Source: CAZAMT01 sp964486145 (GTDB lineage: Bacteria; Bacteroidota; Bacteroidia; Bacteroidales; JAAAOM01). Taken from it: a stretch of 52,787 nt of DNA. The DNA is taken from contig CAZAMT010000004.1 in assembly GCA_964486145.1 (NCBI GenBank), positions 1-52,787 on the forward strand. Reading direction: 5' to 3'. Made by a program: the position numbers and the translations under genes. A model generated the notes under the pieces. It had not been told where the DNA came from and made no database searches. It worked only from the letters and a program-made list of their open reading frames with translations. The stretch's first letter is position 1. Each line of letters starts with the position of its first letter. Positions 1-8,846 of this stretch are shown here, in pieces.

Positions 1-149
1 TAGGAAAGGCTTTTGATTTTTAGGAATTTAGCGGCAGCGGCGGCATTTTTTGTTTGCTTTTTTTTGCTGAAGAACTTAGCGAAGCGATCTCATGAGCCAT
101 AGCGAATAAAAAAAGTAAAAGCCCTTGCGGCTTGAGCATAAAATAAACC

Positions 150-169
150 TGTCCGGTTTTTTCCGGACA
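150..169. other. Perfect hairpin downstream of rhaB
   Basis: A 7-bp perfect inverted repeat (TGTCCGG / CCGGACA) is separated by six T residues. It lies about 100 bases beyond the rhaB stop, on the far side of a dispersed repeat. On the minus strand it is followed by a weak T-rich run, so it could act as the rhaB terminator, but no strong U-tract is present. Bases 1-149 hold no supportable gene; they are AT-rich with two G/C-richer patches near 30-45 and 120-135. Confidence 0.35.
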
Positions 170-189
170 CCAATGATGGGAAATATTAT

Positions 190-260
190 ATTTCACCGAA
201 TGGGTGGGGTGAAATGCTTACATTTTCTTCGTCGATTGAGTGTAATCGCTCAATTTGGGT
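190..260 (+). repeat. Dispersed double-hairpin intergenic repeat, copy 1
   Basis: This 71-base segment recurs in the same orientation at 52465-52535 with only a few mismatches. It has two small hairpins in a row: a TTTCACC / GGTGAAA stem, then an ATTGAG...CTCAAT stem around GTAATCG. It begins 6 bases beyond the 3' end of rhaB; the other copy also follows a gene's 3' end (the DUF4097 gene). The position and structure resemble REP-type elements, and a role in 3'-end formation or mRNA stability is inference. Confidence 0.8.
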
Positions 261-265
261 GTTTA

Positions 266-1735
266 TCAGCCAAGTCCTAAAAATCGATTATAGTTGTCAT
301 CCCACCTTTGAACGTCATCTGGTTCAAAGGTTTTAAAAGTGAATGAGCCTCTTACCAACTGTCTGATTTCTTTCAATGATGAAACAAATTCCTTAGCCAT
401 TGCCTGAACCATGATATTACCAAGCGCTGTTCCTTCCGCCGGTCCGGCAACTACCGGCAGCCCCGTGGCATTTGCAGTAAACTGACATAAGAGCTCATTT
501 TGTGAGCCTCCACCAATGATATGGATACGATCAATTTGTTTATCAGATATTTCCTTCATGCCTTCCACGGTTTTTCTGTATGCAAAAGCAAGGCTTTCAA
601 AAATACATCGGGCAAACTCACCTGGTTTTTCAGGGACAGGCTGGTTTGTTTCTTTACAAAACTCTGCAATGGCGTTGGGCATAGACTGAGGATTTAAAAA
701 CCGGGCATCGTTGGGATCAACAAGTGAACGAAAGGCTGGTGCCTGTTGTGACATCTTAACCAGCTCAGGAAAAGTATACTTTTTTTGCTGGCCGTCCCAA
801 ATGCGCTTACACTCCTGAATCAACCATAATCCCATGATATTTTTCAGTACCCTGAATGTATGACCTACACCTCCCTCATTTGTAAAATTAAGCCTGGCCG
901 AGGCATCATTAATAACAGGATGATCAGATTCAAAACCCATCAATGACCAGGTGCCTGAACTTATGTAGGCAAAATTTTGATCTTCCGAAGGTATCGCAGC
1001 AATGGCAGATCCGGTATCATGAGAGGCAACTGCTGTAATATCCACCCCTCGCAAACCGTATTCTTTTGCCAAATCGGGATGAAGTTCCCCCAGAACTGTT
1101 CCCGGTTCTACAATATCCTGCATGATATCCATTGAAACTCCAATGGTATCAAATATTTGTTTTTCCCAGGCACCGGTGTTTGGATTGTATAGCTGTGATG
1201 TTGTTGCAAAAGAAAAATCTGTTTTTTTAATGCCCGAAAGCATATAATTAAAAATATCAGGCATAAATAATAAGTCTTTTGCCAGATTTAGCGCCGGCAG
1301 CTTATCCCGAACAGTCGCGTAAAGCTGAAAAACAGTATTAAATTGCATAAATTGTATTCCCGTTAGCTGATATAATTTTTCTGGAGGAATACGTTGAAAA
1401 AGTTCGTCCATGGCAGTATCGGTGCGATGATCCCGATATGCATAGGGAATACCAAGAAAATTTCCTTTTTCATCAAGCAAGGCATAATCCACGCCCCAGG
1501 TATCAACAGCAACCGACTCAGGTACAATGCCTTTTTGTTTGCAGGAAGCCAGGCCGGCACGGATCTCATCGTACAGTCTGAATATGTCCCAGTAATACGA
1601 TCCATGCAGAAAAGTCATGTTATTGCTGAACCTATGTATTTCTTCCAACTGAATTTTATTGTTTTCAAGAGAACCGATAATGCCTCTTCCACTGGATGCG
1701 CCGAAATCAAATGCTAAAAACTGGTTGGTGTTCAT
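266..1735 (-). CDS. rhaB: Rhamnulokinase (FGGY family)
   Basis: FGGY-family carbohydrate kinase that would phosphorylate L-rhamnulose to L-rhamnulose-1-phosphate in the cytoplasm. The 489-residue protein is full length. The N-terminal ATP/phosphate loop is DFGASSGR (about 9-16), the substrate segment VDTWGVDYALLD is very close to rhamnulokinases, and the C-terminal domain has the second phosphate-binding loop IIGGGSQN and the GPAEGTALGN segment. It lies 58 bases downstream of the GntR regulator on the same strand, so the two probably form one transcript. No rhamnose isomerase or rhamnulose-1-phosphate aldolase is present in the window, so the true substrate could be another deoxy-ketose or a rare ketose. 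The family assignment is firm; the physiological substrate is inferred. Confidence 0.9.
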   Translation of the reverse strand: MNTNQFLAFDFGASSGRGIIGSLENNKIQLEEIHRFSNNMTFLHGSYYWDIFRLYDEIRAGLASCKQKGIVPESVAVDTWGVDYALLDEKGNFLGIPYAYRDHRTDTAMDELFQRIPPEKLYQLTGIQFMQFNTVFQLYATVRDKLPALNLAKDLLFMPDIFNYMLSGIKKTDFSFATTSQLYNPNTGAWEKQIFDTIGVSMDIMQDIVEPGTVLGELHPDLAKEYGLRGVDITAVASHDTGSAIAAIPSEDQNFAYISSGTWSLMGFESDHPVINDASARLNFTNEGGVGHTFRVLKNIMGLWLIQECKRIWDGQQKKYTFPELVKMSQQAPAFRSLVDPNDARFLNPQSMPNAIAEFCKETNQPVPEKPGEFARCIFESLAFAYRKTVEGMKEISDKQIDRIHIIGGGSQNELLCQFTANATGLPVVAGPAEGTALGNIMVQAMAKEFVSSLKEIRQLVRGSFTFKTFEPDDVQRWDDNYNRFLGLG

Positions 1736-1793
1736 TGTATAGTTATTTTTATGAAGTCAATGAATTACGAATGTATTGAATTTAATATTTACA

Positions 1794-2501
1794 TCAAAAA
1801 GTTCCATAGATTGCATGTTTCTCAGTATTGCAAAAAATTGACGAGTAAACGTAGTAACCCATTCTGTTTGTTGTCATTTTTCGTTCCAGGTGCAATATCG
1901 GATGTCCCTTTCTTATTTTTAAGTGATTACTAAGCTTTTTTGACGCTTTAATCGATCGCAGTCGTTGTTCACCTCCTTTAATCTCAATGCCATAACCTTT
2001 GCGCAGAACATCGAAAAGTGATTTATTTTCAAAATTCCGGCTGGTAAATCGTGCTAAATTGATATTGGGCAAATAGTTGATATCATAAAATATCGGATCA
2101 TCATCATACAATCGCAACCTTTCGAGGTATACACAACCCGATTCCTTTTCCATGTCAGAAAGATTGAACATAAAAGGCTCATGCCATTGGATAACTTCGG
2201 GGTTTCGAATAATTTCAGTATTGATGTGCGATTTTCCAACCGCCGAGGTTGTGCCGGAAACCGACAATATTCCAATACCCTGAGGCAACCGGTGGACAAT
2301 ACTGCCCTTTCCCTGCTGTTTGGTTATGTACCCTTCATTTACCAGTGCATCCAGTGCATGTCTTACCGTTGGTCTTGTAAGGTTGTATGTTTTACATAAA
2401 TCATTTTCTGATGGCAATAAATCCCCTTCTTCATAAATTCCATCTTCGATATGTTTTCGAAGGAGTTCATAAACCTTTTTATATTGTGGAATTTTATTCA
2501 T
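1794..2501 (-). CDS. GntR family transcriptional regulator (HutC/UTRA type)
   Basis: The 235-residue protein has an N-terminal winged helix-turn-helix (about 8-75, with LLPSENDLCKTYNLTRPTVR as recognition region and a GYITKQQGKGS wing) and a C-terminal UTRA ligand-binding domain (about 95-230, with FYDINYLPN and the late HLERKMTT strand). Members of this subfamily repress sugar or amino-acid operons and release DNA when a small effector binds. It is upstream of and co-directional with rhaB, so it most likely controls rhaB and itself; the divergent 2-oxo acid dehydrogenase operon starting about 390 bases away could also be a target. No operator palindrome was convincingly identified apart from the dispersed repeat. 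Confidence 0.9.
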   Translation of the reverse strand: MNKIPQYKKVYELLRKHIEDGIYEEGDLLPSENDLCKTYNLTRPTVRHALDALVNEGYITKQQGKGSIVHRLPQGIGILSVSGTTSAVGKSHINTEIIRNPEVIQWHEPFMFNLSDMEKESGCVYLERLRLYDDDPIFYDINYLPNINLARFTSRNFENKSLFDVLRKGYGIEIKGGEQRLRSIKASKKLSNHLKIRKGHPILHLERKMTTNRMGYYVYSSIFCNTEKHAIYGTF

Positions 2502-2550
2502 CCGTGTTTCTGTGTAAACATCCGACCAGGTTAAACATTTTTAATTATTG

Positions 2551-2691
2551 GGTTTGGTCTAAAAAGCCTTCAAACTGCTGATTTTTATTGTTTTCACCCC
2601 TAACCCCTAAAGGGGAACAGCTAAAAATCAGCAGTTTGAAAAAGTCCCCTTTAGGGGATTTAGGGGTAAGGTGGCTTTTTAGACCGGACTC
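2551..2691. repeat. MITE-like palindromic intergenic repeat, copy 1 (complete)
   Basis: About 141 bases bounded by a perfect 13-bp inverted repeat, GGTCTAAAAAGCC at 2556-2568 and its complement at 2673-2685. Inside is a perfect 19-bp inverted pair (2569-2587 and 2622-2640, TAAAAATCAGCAGTTTGAA on the right). The C-rich segment 2595-2616 can also pair with 2645-2668, so two alternative folds exist. A second copy missing its left end is at 42645-42778. There is no reading frame for a transposase, so it is a non-autonomous element or a structured intergenic repeat. With the following promoter it fills the gene-free stretch 2502-2894. Confidence 0.85.
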
Positions 2692-2708
2692 ATTATTATT
2701 TTTTCAAC

Positions 2709-2738
2709 TTGTTATTACAAGTATTATTTTTACTTTTG
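2709..2738 (+). promoter_or_regulatory. Bacteroidota housekeeping promoter for the E2-E3-E1 operon
   Basis: A TTG (-33 element) at 2709-2711, a 19-base spacer and TACTTTTG at 2731-2738 match the Bacteroidota pattern TTG-N19-TAnnTTTG exactly. It starts 18 bases after the palindromic repeat and points to the E2 gene, leaving a leader of roughly 150 bases. No riboswitch was recognised in that leader. Confidence 0.65.
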
Positions 2739-2894
2739 CAAAATAAATAAAAACAGGTGAATAAAAAAACGTATTTCTAATTCTATGTCAATTTAATATG
2801 TTGAATTATGGTTAAGAAACCAAATTTAATATGTAATCCGATAAGCAGCTTATATTTACAAGTTAAATAATTTATGTATACAAAAAAATAGTTT

Positions 2895-4223
2895 ATGGCA
2901 ACACCAGTATTAATGCCCAAACAAGGCCAATCAGTTGAAACCTGCATCATCACTGAATGGTCAAAAAAGAAAGGTGATGCTGTATCAGAAGGAGATGTAT
3001 TGTTTTCCTATGAAACAGATAAAGCCTCATTCGAAGAAACTGCTCCTGCAAGCGGAACATTGCTTGATGTATTTTACGAAGACGGTGATGAGGTGCCGGT
3101 ACTAACCAATGTTGCAGTTATTGGGGAACCAGGCGAATCCATTGAAGAATTTAAGAGAGGCGCTACCTCCCCGGAAAATGATGCACAGGAATCAACACCC
3201 GATGAAAAGCCAAATGAAGAAATAGCCGATACTGCTGTTGAAACAGAGGTTCAACATTCAGGTGATGAAATTCGAATTTCACCAAGGGCAAGAAACAAAG
3301 CATATCAATTAAATGTTGATTTTAAACATGCCCAAGGAACAGGTCCCAATGGAAGAATAATTGAAAGAGACATTGATCAACTGGCAGAAAAAGGATACAA
3401 AACCACGCATCTGGCCCGTGAAAAAATGGTGCAGGACGATCTGTCAGCTCAAAAAACAGGAAAAGGTGTTGGTGGCCGCTCAATGGCTGAAGATCTAACT
3501 GCTTCCTGGGAATACAGTGGAGATGACGGTGAACTGGTGAAAACATCCAACATCCGCAGGATCATTGCACAAAACATGCATGCTTCGCTTCAAAATTCTG
3601 CCCAGCTTACACACCATACAAGCGCGGATGCACGAAAAATACTGGCCCTTCGTAAAGTTCTTAAAAAGAAAGCGGAAGACGGCCAAATCGGGAATATCAC
3701 ACTCAATGATATCATTTCTTATGCTGTTATTCGAGCGCTTAAAAAACAACCAGCCATCAATGCTCATTTCCTGGGAGAACAAATTCGGAAATTCAAAAAA
3801 ATACACTTAGGTATGGCCGTTGATACAGAGCGTGGATTAATGGTTCCTGCATTAAAAAATGCGGATGATTTAAACCTTGAAGGCCTCTCTGAAAGATTGA
3901 AAAACCTGGCAGAAAGTTGTAAAACCGGAAATGTTGATCCTGAACTTCTAAAATCAACAGAAGCATCGTTTACCATTTCAAATCTTGGTGCGTATGGAGT
4001 TGAAATGTTTACGCCGGTCATTAACCTGCCACAATCCGGAATTTTGGGTATCAACACCATCATTCAGCGCCCGGGTGATGTTGGCGGTGGCGTTATTGGC
4101 TTTATCCCATACCTGGGTCTGTCATTAACATACGACCACCGCGCACTTGACGGTGCCCCTGCGTCCCTGTTCCTCAAAACAGTAAAAGAAGAAATTGAAA
4201 ATTTTGAATATACCTTAGAATGA
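2895..4223 (+). CDS. Dihydrolipoamide acyltransferase, E2 component of a 2-oxo acid dehydrogenase complex
   Basis: E2 core enzyme that carries the acyl group on a lipoyl arm and passes it to CoA. The 442-residue protein has one N-terminal lipoyl domain (about 2-78, with the modifiable lysine K43 in ETDKASF), an acidic linker, an E3/E1-binding domain (about 127-167, ISPRARNKAYQ ... GPNGRIIERDI) and the catalytic acyltransferase domain (about 215-442) with the active-site DHRALDG motif at 414-420 (H415). The linker between the binding and catalytic domains is only about 45 residues. The stop overlaps the start of the E3 gene by four bases (ATGA), so the two are translationally coupled. It could serve pyruvate or branched-chain 2-oxo acids; the sequence alone does not decide. 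Confidence 0.92.
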   Translation: MATPVLMPKQGQSVETCIITEWSKKKGDAVSEGDVLFSYETDKASFEETAPASGTLLDVFYEDGDEVPVLTNVAVIGEPGESIEEFKRGATSPENDAQESTPDEKPNEEIADTAVETEVQHSGDEIRISPRARNKAYQLNVDFKHAQGTGPNGRIIERDIDQLAEKGYKTTHLAREKMVQDDLSAQKTGKGVGGRSMAEDLTASWEYSGDDGELVKTSNIRRIIAQNMHASLQNSAQLTHHTSADARKILALRKVLKKKAEDGQIGNITLNDIISYAVIRALKKQPAINAHFLGEQIRKFKKIHLGMAVDTERGLMVPALKNADDLNLEGLSERLKNLAESCKTGNVDPELLKSTEASFTISNLGAYGVEMFTPVINLPQSGILGINTIIQRPGDVGGGVIGFIPYLGLSLTYDHRALDGAPASLFLKTVKEEIENFEYTLE

Positions 4224-5578
4224 ATAAACTGGATTTAGCAATCATCGGAGGAGGCCCGGCAGGATATACTGCAGCCGAACGAGCAGGAAATGCCGGGTTA
4301 AAAACCATTGTTTTTGATATGCGTGAACTCGGTGGTGTATGTCTGAATGAAGGTTGCATACCCACCAAAACCCTGCTATACACTGCAAAATTATATGATC
4401 ATGCCCTTCATGGTGATATTTTTGGTATTCATACCGAAAAGGTAACCTTTGATTTTGGCAAGATTATGAAGCGAAAAGACAAGGTTGTCCGAAAACTGGT
4501 CAGTGGTGTATCTTCACGAATGAAAAAAAACAAGGTGGAAGTCATTAAATCAAAAGCCACTATAAAAAGGCGCTTGAAAAACAGTTTTATAATTGAATCT
4601 GCAGGACAGGAATATGAAGCAGAAAGAATTTTGATATCAACTGGATCAGAAGCAGCAGTGCCTCCCATTCCGGGATTAAAAGAAACAGGATATGTCACCA
4701 ATCGTGAAATCCTGCGATTAAATGAAATACCAAGATCGCTAAATATTATCGGGGGCGGGGTTATCGGCATTGAATTTGCCAATATTTTCAATGCTTTTGG
4801 AACAAAAGTTACTGTATTTGAAATGCTGGATGAAATCCTCCCGGGAATTGATTCAGAATTTTGCAAAACCCTCCGAACCGAACTTTCAAAGCGCGGTGTA
4901 GAATTTCATTTAGGTACAAAAGTTACTGAAATAAAAGGCGATTATGTACTCGCTGAAAAAGCAGATGAAAAAATATCCAGCCAGGCTGAAAAGTTACTGG
5001 TTGCCGTTGGAAGAAAAGTAAATGTTGAAGACCTTGGGCTTGAAAAGCTGGGGGTTGAATTCAGTACAAAAGGGGTAAAAATTGACAAAAAATGCAGAAC
5101 CAATATTCCGAATGTATATGCAGCCGGTGATGTAACTGGATTCTCCCTGTTGGCTCATACAGCTTACCGGGAAGCCGAAGTTGCCGTTAACCATATGCTT
5201 GGAAAAAACGATCACATGCGTTACAATGCCATACCCGCGGTTGTATACACCAATCCTGAAATTTCATGTGTTGGCCTGACGGAGGAAATTGCAAAGAGAA
5301 AACAAATTGCTTATAAAGCACATACCCTTCCGATGACATTTGCAGGAAGGTTTATTGCAGAAAATGAAGGATTCAATGGTTTGTGTAAAATACTGGTTGG
5401 TGAAAAGCATAATGAAATTTTGGGAGTACACATGATCGGAAATCCCAGTTCTGAAATGATTTATGGTGCAGCCATGGCTATCGAAATGCAAATGCGTGTA
5501 GAAGATGTCAAAGAAATCGTATTTCCCCACCCGACAGTGTCAGAGATTTTTAGGGAAATGGTTTTTGAGTTCAAATAG
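4220..5578 (+). CDS. lpdA: Dihydrolipoamide dehydrogenase, E3 component
   Basis: FAD enzyme that reoxidises the lipoyl arm of E2 and reduces NAD+. The 452-residue protein shows the N-terminal FAD loop IIGGGPAGY (8-15), the redox-active disulfide in GGVCLNEGCIPTK (C40 and C45), the NAD-binding loop IIGGGVIGIEFA, the second FAD motif VYAAGDVTG, and the C-terminal active-site HPTVSE with H437. All catalytic residues are present. It overlaps the E2 gene by four bases and is followed 30 bases later by the fused E1, so it is a dedicated E3 of this complex, though it could also serve other lipoyl systems of the cell. Confidence 0.95.
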   Translation: MNKLDLAIIGGGPAGYTAAERAGNAGLKTIVFDMRELGGVCLNEGCIPTKTLLYTAKLYDHALHGDIFGIHTEKVTFDFGKIMKRKDKVVRKLVSGVSSRMKKNKVEVIKSKATIKRRLKNSFIIESAGQEYEAERILISTGSEAAVPPIPGLKETGYVTNREILRLNEIPRSLNIIGGGVIGIEFANIFNAFGTKVTVFEMLDEILPGIDSEFCKTLRTELSKRGVEFHLGTKVTEIKGDYVLAEKADEKISSQAEKLLVAVGRKVNVEDLGLEKLGVEFSTKGVKIDKKCRTNIPNVYAAGDVTGFSLLAHTAYREAEVAVNHMLGKNDHMRYNAIPAVVYTNPEISCVGLTEEIAKRKQIAYKAHTLPMTFAGRFIAENEGFNGLCKILVGEKHNEILGVHMIGNPSSEMIYGAAMAIEMQMRVEDVKEIVFPHPTVSEIFREMVFEFK

Positions 5579-5608
5579 AAAAAAGTAAAAACATAAAAAC
5601 AAAATACA

Positions 5609-8077
5609 ATGCCAAAGTCACAATTTATCGATCCGCTGGTAGCACGAAAATCCGGCGAAATTAAGCTAAAATCTATTCCGGTAAACCAATACCAGAAATC
5701 ACTGAAAGACGAAAAAGCAAACTTTTCAAAAGAAGAATTAACACGGATTTACAGCCACATGGTAATCATCCGCGAGTTTGAAAACATGCTGAACCTGATA
5801 AAGACCACCGGTGAATACATGGGTGTTCCTTACAACCATCCCGGCCCGGCACACCTGTCCATCGGTCAGGAAGCATCTGCCGTGGGCATGGCCTACCACC
5901 TGACCATTGACGATTACATTTTTGGTTCCCATCGCAGCCATGGTGAAATTCTGGCAAAAGGACTGTCAGCCATTCACCAACTTGGCGATGAACACCTGAT
6001 GAAGATCATGAAAGGTTTCTTCGGCGGTAATACCTTGTCGGTTGTTGAAAAAAACTTCAAAGGTTCTGTAAAAAGCCTTGCAGTTAGATTTCTTCTATAC
6101 GGCACGCTTGCTGAGATCTTCGCACGCGAAAATGGATTTAATAAAGGACTTGGTGGTTCGATGCATGCATTTTTTACACCTTTTGGTGTATATCCGAACA
6201 ACGCCATCGTTGGTGGATCCGGAGATATCGCTGTTGGTGCTGCCCTTTTCAAGGCTGTAAACAAGAAAAAAGGAATCGTTGTTGCCAATATCGGTGATGC
6301 ATCGGCTGCATGCGGTCCTGTTTGGGAAGGAATTAGCTTTTCGGCAATGGATCAGTTCATGCAGCTTTGGGAAGGTGATGCCAAAGGAGGCCTGCCCATC
6401 ATTTTTAACTTCATGAACAATCAATATGGCATGGGCGGCCAAACCCAGGGAGAAACGATGGGGTATGATATTCTTGCCCGGATAGGTGCCGGAGTCAATC
6501 CGGATCAGATGCATTCGGAGCGTATTGACGGGTACAACCCCCTGGCAGTAATTGATGCCTTTGCACGGAAGAAGAAAACGCTTGAAGAAAAGAAAGGTCC
6601 TGTGCTGCTGGATACATTAACTTACCGGTTTAGCGGACATTCCCCTTCAGATGCTTCATCGTACCGCACAAAAGAAGAAATTGAAGCCTGGCAAGAGGTC
6701 GATTCTATTATAGCTTTCGGAAAAGAACTTGTTGATAACAAGGTGCTGAATCAAAATCAACTGGATGAAATCAGAAATGAAACCCAGACCCAGGTAAAAG
6801 AAATTTTGCAGCTTTCAATTAATGATGATGTTTCACCACGCATGGATTTGATTTCCCATCCGGAAGCCATTGGTGAAATGATTTTCTCAGATGATTCTGT
6901 TGATAAAATGGAAGATCGTGAACCGGAGGTGTTGATGCCAATGGAAGAAAATCCAAGAGTGCAACAAATAAAGAAAAAAGAACGATTTGGACTCGACAAA
7001 AACGGAAAACCTTTATCAAAATTAAAAGCATATCAACTGAGGGACGGCATTTTTGAGGCCATCATTGACCGGTTTTATAAAGATCCTACCCTGGTTGCCT
7101 ATGGTGAGGAAAACCGGGACTGGGGTGGTGCTTTTGCCGTTTACAGGGGATTAACAGAAGCACTTCCATACCATCGGCTATTCAATTCCCCCATCTCGGA
7201 GGGCGCCATTGTTGGAACCGCAATTGGATATGGAATGGCAGGGGGTCGTGTAATTGCTGAAATTATGTATTGCGATTTTCTGGGAAGATCTGGAGATGAA
7301 GTATTCAATCAACTTCCCAAATGGCAGTCCATGAGCGGTAACCTTATCAAAATGCCTGTGGTAATTCGTGTCTCCGTTGGTTCAAAATATGGCGCACAGC
7401 ATTCACAGGACTGGTCATCGCTGGTTGCTCATATCCCCGGATTAAAAGTTGCATTTCCGGCAACACCTTACGATGCCAAAGGGCTAATGAATGCCGCACT
7501 GCAAGGTACCGACCCGGTAATATTCTTTGAAAGTCAACGAATCTACGATGTTGGCGAGTGGTTTCATGAGGGCGGCGTACCCGAAGATTACTATGAAATA
7601 CCTCTGGGAGAACCAGACGTCAAACGGCAGGGAAAAGACATTACCATTTTAACCATCGGTGCAACCTTATACCAGGCAATAAAAGCAGCCGATATGTTAC
7701 AGGAAAAATACGGAATGTCAGCAGAAATTATCGATGCCCGTTCACTGGTTCCTTTCAATTATGAATTGGTTATTGAGTCTGTCAAAAAAACCGGAAGAAT
7801 ATTGTTAGCCAGCGATGCTACGTCCAGGGGATCATACCTGAAAGATGTGTCAGCATCTATATCAGAGCTGGCCTTTGATTACCTCGATGCTCCACCGGTG
7901 GTTGTCGGTTCCAGAAACTGGATTGTACCGGCACATGAAATGGAAGAGTATTTCTTTCCACAACCCGAATGGATCCTGGATGCCATTCATGAACGAATTG
8001 TTCCATTGAAAAACCATAAAGTTTCAACAAACTGGACGGAAGGAGAACAACTCCGCCGAAGTAAAAAAGGAATATAA
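5609..8077 (+). CDS. 2-oxo acid dehydrogenase E1, fused alpha and beta subunits
   Basis: Thiamine-diphosphate enzyme that decarboxylates a 2-oxo acid and acylates the E2 lipoyl arm. The 822 residues join an E1-alpha half (about 40-460) to an E1-beta half (about 490-810). The alpha half has GSHRSHGE, the ThDP/Mg motif starting GDASAA (G229-D230) and ending NNQYG (270-274), and the loop YRFSGHSPSDASSYR. The beta half has YGEENRDWGGAF and FNSPISEGAIVG. Such alpha/beta fusions are common in Bacteroidota. The operon order E2-E3-E1 is unusual. Substrate could be pyruvate or a branched-chain 2-oxo acid. A strong terminator follows within 10 bases. Confidence 0.9.
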   Translation: MPKSQFIDPLVARKSGEIKLKSIPVNQYQKSLKDEKANFSKEELTRIYSHMVIIREFENMLNLIKTTGEYMGVPYNHPGPAHLSIGQEASAVGMAYHLTIDDYIFGSHRSHGEILAKGLSAIHQLGDEHLMKIMKGFFGGNTLSVVEKNFKGSVKSLAVRFLLYGTLAEIFARENGFNKGLGGSMHAFFTPFGVYPNNAIVGGSGDIAVGAALFKAVNKKKGIVVANIGDASAACGPVWEGISFSAMDQFMQLWEGDAKGGLPIIFNFMNNQYGMGGQTQGETMGYDILARIGAGVNPDQMHSERIDGYNPLAVIDAFARKKKTLEEKKGPVLLDTLTYRFSGHSPSDASSYRTKEEIEAWQEVDSIIAFGKELVDNKVLNQNQLDEIRNETQTQVKEILQLSINDDVSPRMDLISHPEAIGEMIFSDDSVDKMEDREPEVLMPMEENPRVQQIKKKERFGLDKNGKPLSKLKAYQLRDGIFEAIIDRFYKDPTLVAYGEENRDWGGAFAVYRGLTEALPYHRLFNSPISEGAIVGTAIGYGMAGGRVIAEIMYCDFLGRSGDEVFNQLPKWQSMSGNLIKMPVVIRVSVGSKYGAQHSQDWSSLVAHIPGLKVAFPATPYDAKGLMNAALQGTDPVIFFESQRIYDVGEWFHEGGVPEDYYEIPLGEPDVKRQGKDITILTIGATLYQAIKAADMLQEKYGMSAEIIDARSLVPFNYELVIESVKKTGRILLASDATSRGSYLKDVSASISELAFDYLDAPPVVVGSRNWIVPAHEMEEYFFPQPEWILDAIHERIVPLKNHKVSTNWTEGEQLRRSKKGI

Positions 8078-8086
8078 AAATCCTTG

Positions 8087-8128
8087 AAAAAAGGACGGAT
8101 TTTACTTAAAAATTTTCGTCCTTTTTTT
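8087..8128 (+). terminator. Rho-independent terminator after the E1 gene
   Basis: The left arm AAAAAAGGACG (8087-8097) pairs with CGTCCTTTTTTT (8117-8128) across a 19-base AT-rich loop, ending in a U-run. It separates the dehydrogenase operon from the sugar genes that follow on the same strand. Confidence 0.75.
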
Positions 8129-8159
8129 AATTTCACAAGGCTAACTAAAATAATATGTA

Positions 8160-8840
8160 ATGAAACGAAGTCAAATTAACCGTATCCTGGAAGATGCTAA
8201 ACAATTTATGGATGAAATGAAATTCAGGTTACCTTTATGGGCATACTGGTCACCAGAGGAATGGAAAAACAACACCGAAGATACTTCAGAGATTATTGAC
8301 AATTTACTTGGATGGGACATAACTGATTTCGGAAGTGATGATTTCTATAAACGGGGACTTTTTTTATTTACCATTCGAAATGGAAACCTGAAAAAAGACA
8401 ATAAAGTTTATGCCGAAAAAATCATGATTGTTGAAGAAAATCAGGAAACGCCCATGCACCATCACTGGCATAAAATGGAAGATATCATTAATCGGGGCGG
8501 TGGTAACCTGGTACTTGAATTATTTAACGTATCATCAGACGATGGATTAGATAAAAACAATCCTGTAACCGTCAAAGTAGATGGAATCGTGAAGCAATTT
8601 CAGCCGGGTGAACAGGTTAAATTGACCCCAGGTGAGAGTATCACACTTGAACAAGACGTATATCACAGGTTCTATGGCGAACCGGGAAAAGGAAAGGTGT
8701 TGGTTGGAGAAGTAAGCATGGTAAATGATGACAACGTTGACAATAAATTTTATGAGGAAGCAGGTCGGTTTCCTGAAACTGATGAAGATGAACAACCGTT
8801 GCATTTACTGGCGGCTGATTATGAAACCTGGTTAAAATAA
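8160..8840 (+). CDS. D-lyxose isomerase family protein
   Basis: Cupin-fold sugar isomerase of the D-lyxose ketol-isomerase family, which interconverts D-lyxose and D-xylulose and often D-mannose and D-fructose. Its 226 residues match the usual length of about 227. The metal site is visible as a histidine cluster MHHHWHKMED at 99-108 and the distal H169 in DVYHRFYG. The opening residues (RILEDAKQFMDEM, PLWAYWSPEEW) are typical of the family. It starts a three-gene run with a PfkB kinase 6 bases downstream and a mannitol-1-phosphate dehydrogenase after that, which suggests hexose or pentose conversion followed by phosphorylation. Substrate choice between lyxose and mannose is not decided by sequence. 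Confidence 0.88.
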   Translation: MKRSQINRILEDAKQFMDEMKFRLPLWAYWSPEEWKNNTEDTSEIIDNLLGWDITDFGSDDFYKRGLFLFTIRNGNLKKDNKVYAEKIMIVEENQETPMHHHWHKMEDIINRGGGNLVLELFNVSSDDGLDKNNPVTVKVDGIVKQFQPGEQVKLTPGESITLEQDVYHRFYGEPGKGKVLVGEVSMVNDDNVDNKFYEEAGRFPETDEDEQPLHLLAADYETWLK

Positions 8841-8846
8841 GCAGCT

